Source: Chloroflexota bacterium
Lineage (GTDB): Bacteria; Chloroflexota; Dehalococcoidia; SZUA-161; JAUWZY01
Reading direction: 5' to 3'
DNA: 6,427 nucleotides
Assembly: GCA_030615045.1 (NCBI GenBank)
Contig: JAUWZY010000054.1
Location: 1-6,427, forward strand
Shown here: positions 5,221-6,427 of the stretch, piece after piece
How the letters are laid out: each line of letters opens with the position of its first letter
Numbering within the stretch: the first letter of the stretch is position 1
Made by a program: the position numbers and the translations under genes
The notes under the pieces: generated by a model
Database searches by the model: none
Seen by the model: the letters and a program-made list of their open reading frames with translations, nothing else
What the model was told of the DNA's origin: nothing

Positions 5221-5931
5221 ATGGCTAAAAATCGGGGAAAAAGGCTTGACCGTCTCCCGCCGTACCTGACATATTCAACTTGGTTAAAACTATTAGAGGC
5301 CGTAGAAGAATACCTTCCACCGCAATTCGATAAAAGCTACTGGGATGGTATGAAGTTTTCGGGCAGCACCAGAACTACGGTTAAGGGGACGCTCGTTTTC
5401 TTGAAACTACTAGACTCGGATAATAAGCCAACCGATAGGTTACAACGGTTAGTCGACTGCAAGGAGAACGAGCGGCGTGCTGAACTGAAGACCATAATTC
5501 AGGAAGCATATAAACCCGTACTTGGCGAGTTAAATCTTGAAAGAGCAACCGTGGGACAATTAGAACAGTGCTTCAGAGACTGTGGGGCGAAGGGGAACAT
5601 CGGTGACAAGTGTGTCTCATTTTTCCTGGCCCTGGCAAAAGATGCCGGCATCGCGCTGTCTCCGCATCTGGAGGCAAAATCGAGGCTCGGCCGTGCCCCC
5701 AAAACAGCTATTACACGGGAGCGCAGCAAACGGCCAAAAGCGGAAATGCCCCCAGAACCCGAACCACCTGAGGTTCCACAATCGACGAAGGGCGTCCCGT
5801 GGACAGAGTTGTTAGAGGAGTTGCTATTACAGGACTTCCCTGATTTTGATCATAGTTGGTCCGAGGATGTGAAAATAAAGTGGCTTATCCGTGAGCTAAT
5901 AAGAAGAGCATCCTCAAAAAAAGTGACCTAA
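5221..5931 (+). CDS. DUF5343-like protein of unknown function
   Basis: 236 residues with no signal peptide or membrane segment, so probably cytosolic. The start KRLDRLPPYLTYSTWLKLLEAV (residues 7-28), then TVKGTLVFLKLLDSDNKPTDRLQRLVD (53-79), ATVGQLEQCFRDCGAKGNIGDKCVSFFLALAKDAGIALSPHL (109-150), fit the DUF5343 pattern as I remember it; the match is from memory and not searched. Residues 152-192 are a basic, then proline- and glutamate-rich linker. The C-terminus PWTELLEELLLQDFPDFDHSWSEDVKIKWLIREL (193-226) resembles a short tail (FPxFDPxWxxxxKxKW) often seen after such domains. No catalytic motif is evident. An in-phase ATG at 5206 would add MRWGT, but the promoter position and the MAK opening favour 5221; the ribosome site is weak (GGGGG about 4 bases before). 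It is monocistronic, convergent with the Nudix gene, and more AT-rich than the operon, which fits an acquired gene. A role in DNA binding or phage defence would be a guess. Confidence 0.75.
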   Translation: MAKNRGKRLDRLPPYLTYSTWLKLLEAVEEYLPPQFDKSYWDGMKFSGSTRTTVKGTLVFLKLLDSDNKPTDRLQRLVDCKENERRAELKTIIQEAYKPVLGELNLERATVGQLEQCFRDCGAKGNIGDKCVSFFLALAKDAGIALSPHLEAKSRLGRAPKTAITRERSKRPKAEMPPEPEPPEVPQSTKGVPWTELLEELLLQDFPDFDHSWSEDVKIKWLIRELIRRASSKKVT

Positions 5932-5977
5932 CCCGCAGCTACAATTACATTTATCACATCGGTTGACGTTGCTACCC

Positions 5978-6427
5978 TCATATTCCTCGCTTATGGCTGA
6001 ACATGACCTGCAACAGCCCGGCGATGCTTTTGGCATCGCAGATCTCACCTGAGGTGATAAGCTCCGGGATCTGGGATAGAGGGGTATGGATCACCTCGAT
6101 GGTCTCGTCAGCTTCGGGAGCCTGCTCCCCCGGCTCCAGTCCAGTAGCTAAGAATAAATGCATATATTCGGTGCAGAAGCCGGGGCTGGTGTAGAAGCCA
6201 GCTAAATATTCCCAATTCTGGGCCGAATAACCGGTCTCCTCCTCAAGCTCACGGCGGGCGCAGTCGCTGGGCTCCTCACCGGGATCAACCCCTCCTGCTG
6301 GCACCTCCAACAGTGACCGTTCCACGGGCTTGCGGAATTGACGAACCAGGATGACATTATCCTGGGCATCAATGGCTACGATAGCAACGCATTCGCCATG
6401 TTCCACAATCTCTCGCTTGGTTTTGCG
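5978..6427 (-). CDS. Nudix hydrolase, ADP-ribose pyrophosphatase type, 5' end outside the window
   Basis: Cleaves nucleoside diphosphate-sugars such as ADP-ribose to AMP and a sugar phosphate, a cytosolic housekeeping or salvage function. The frame is open to the window edge, and the residues there, RKTKREIVEHGECVAIVAID, match the segment of NudF-type proteins before the beta-sheet core. The GTG at 6406-6404 is therefore internal and about 40 N-terminal residues are missing. The Nudix box GX5EX7REUXEEXGU is complete: GGVDPGEEPSDCARRELEEE followed by TGY. It is preceded by LLEVPAGG and followed by the ADP-ribose-type LAGFYTSPGFCTEYMHLFLA. 149 residues are visible, ending MFSHKRGI. The gene converges on the DUF5343 gene with 46 bases between, in which I see no terminator hairpin. 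The family is certain; the ADP-ribose substrate is likely from sequence style only. Confidence 0.9.
   Translation of the reverse strand, partial: RKTKREIVEHGECVAIVAIDAQDNVILVRQFRKPVERSLLEVPAGGVDPGEEPSDCARRELEEETGYSAQNWEYLAGFYTSPGFCTEYMHLFLATGLEPGEQAPEADETIEVIHTPLSQIPELITSGEICDAKSIAGLLQVMFSHKRGI

Noticed and set aside
5978..6406. Nudix protein starting at the GTG at 6406
   Set aside because: The frame stays open to the window edge with family-typical residues (RKTKREIVEH), so the true start lies outside the window.

Overview
The window is a piece of a bacterial chromosome of moderate G+C. It carries a compact four-gene metabolic operon on the + strand, flanked by two genes on the - strand that run off the window edges, with a small accessory stretch inserted on the right. 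The combination of a 12S-type acyl-CoA carboxyltransferase, a LeuCD-type split hydratase and an Idh of this subtype resembles what I know from Chloroflexota of the Dehalococcoidia type. That placement is an inference from protein style and gene order, not a proven assignment. TAA, TAG and TGA all serve as ordinary stops here, so a reassigned code is unlikely.

Left edge (1-184, - strand): the first 61 codons of folK (HPPK, folate synthesis), divergent from the operon. A 129-bp gap (185-313) must hold both promoters.

Operon (314-4730, + strand): (1) a methylmalonyl-CoA/propionyl-CoA carboxyltransferase of the transcarboxylase-12S / MmdA / PccB family; (2) and (3) large and small subunits of a LeuC/LeuD-type aconitase-superfamily hydratase; (4) an isocitrate dehydrogenase. 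The genes are 1 to 20 bases apart or overlap by one base, and each has a good ribosome-binding site. Together they suggest citrate to isocitrate to 2-oxoglutarate, with the LeuCD-like pair acting as the aconitase, plus a methylmalonyl-CoA link between succinyl-CoA and propionyl-CoA. The isocitrate dehydrogenase frame is broken by one in-frame TAA (4257-4259) where relatives have Glu. The frame is otherwise intact to 4730, so this is a recent nonsense mutation or a sequence error. It also has Glu where the family has a metal-binding Asp.

Accessory stretch (4731-5931): a perfect 30-bp palindrome (4751-4780), then about 160 nt that can fold into a branched RNA closed by a 14-bp helix (4785-4942), then an AT-rich non-coding stretch with promoter-like and operator-like elements. 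Last comes a lone 236-codon gene for a DUF5343-like protein of unknown function, with its own sigma70-type promoter. This is the part of the window most likely to hold something undescribed.

Right edge (5978-6427, - strand): a Nudix hydrolase of the ADP-ribose pyrophosphatase type, converging on the DUF5343 gene. Its N-terminus lies beyond the window.
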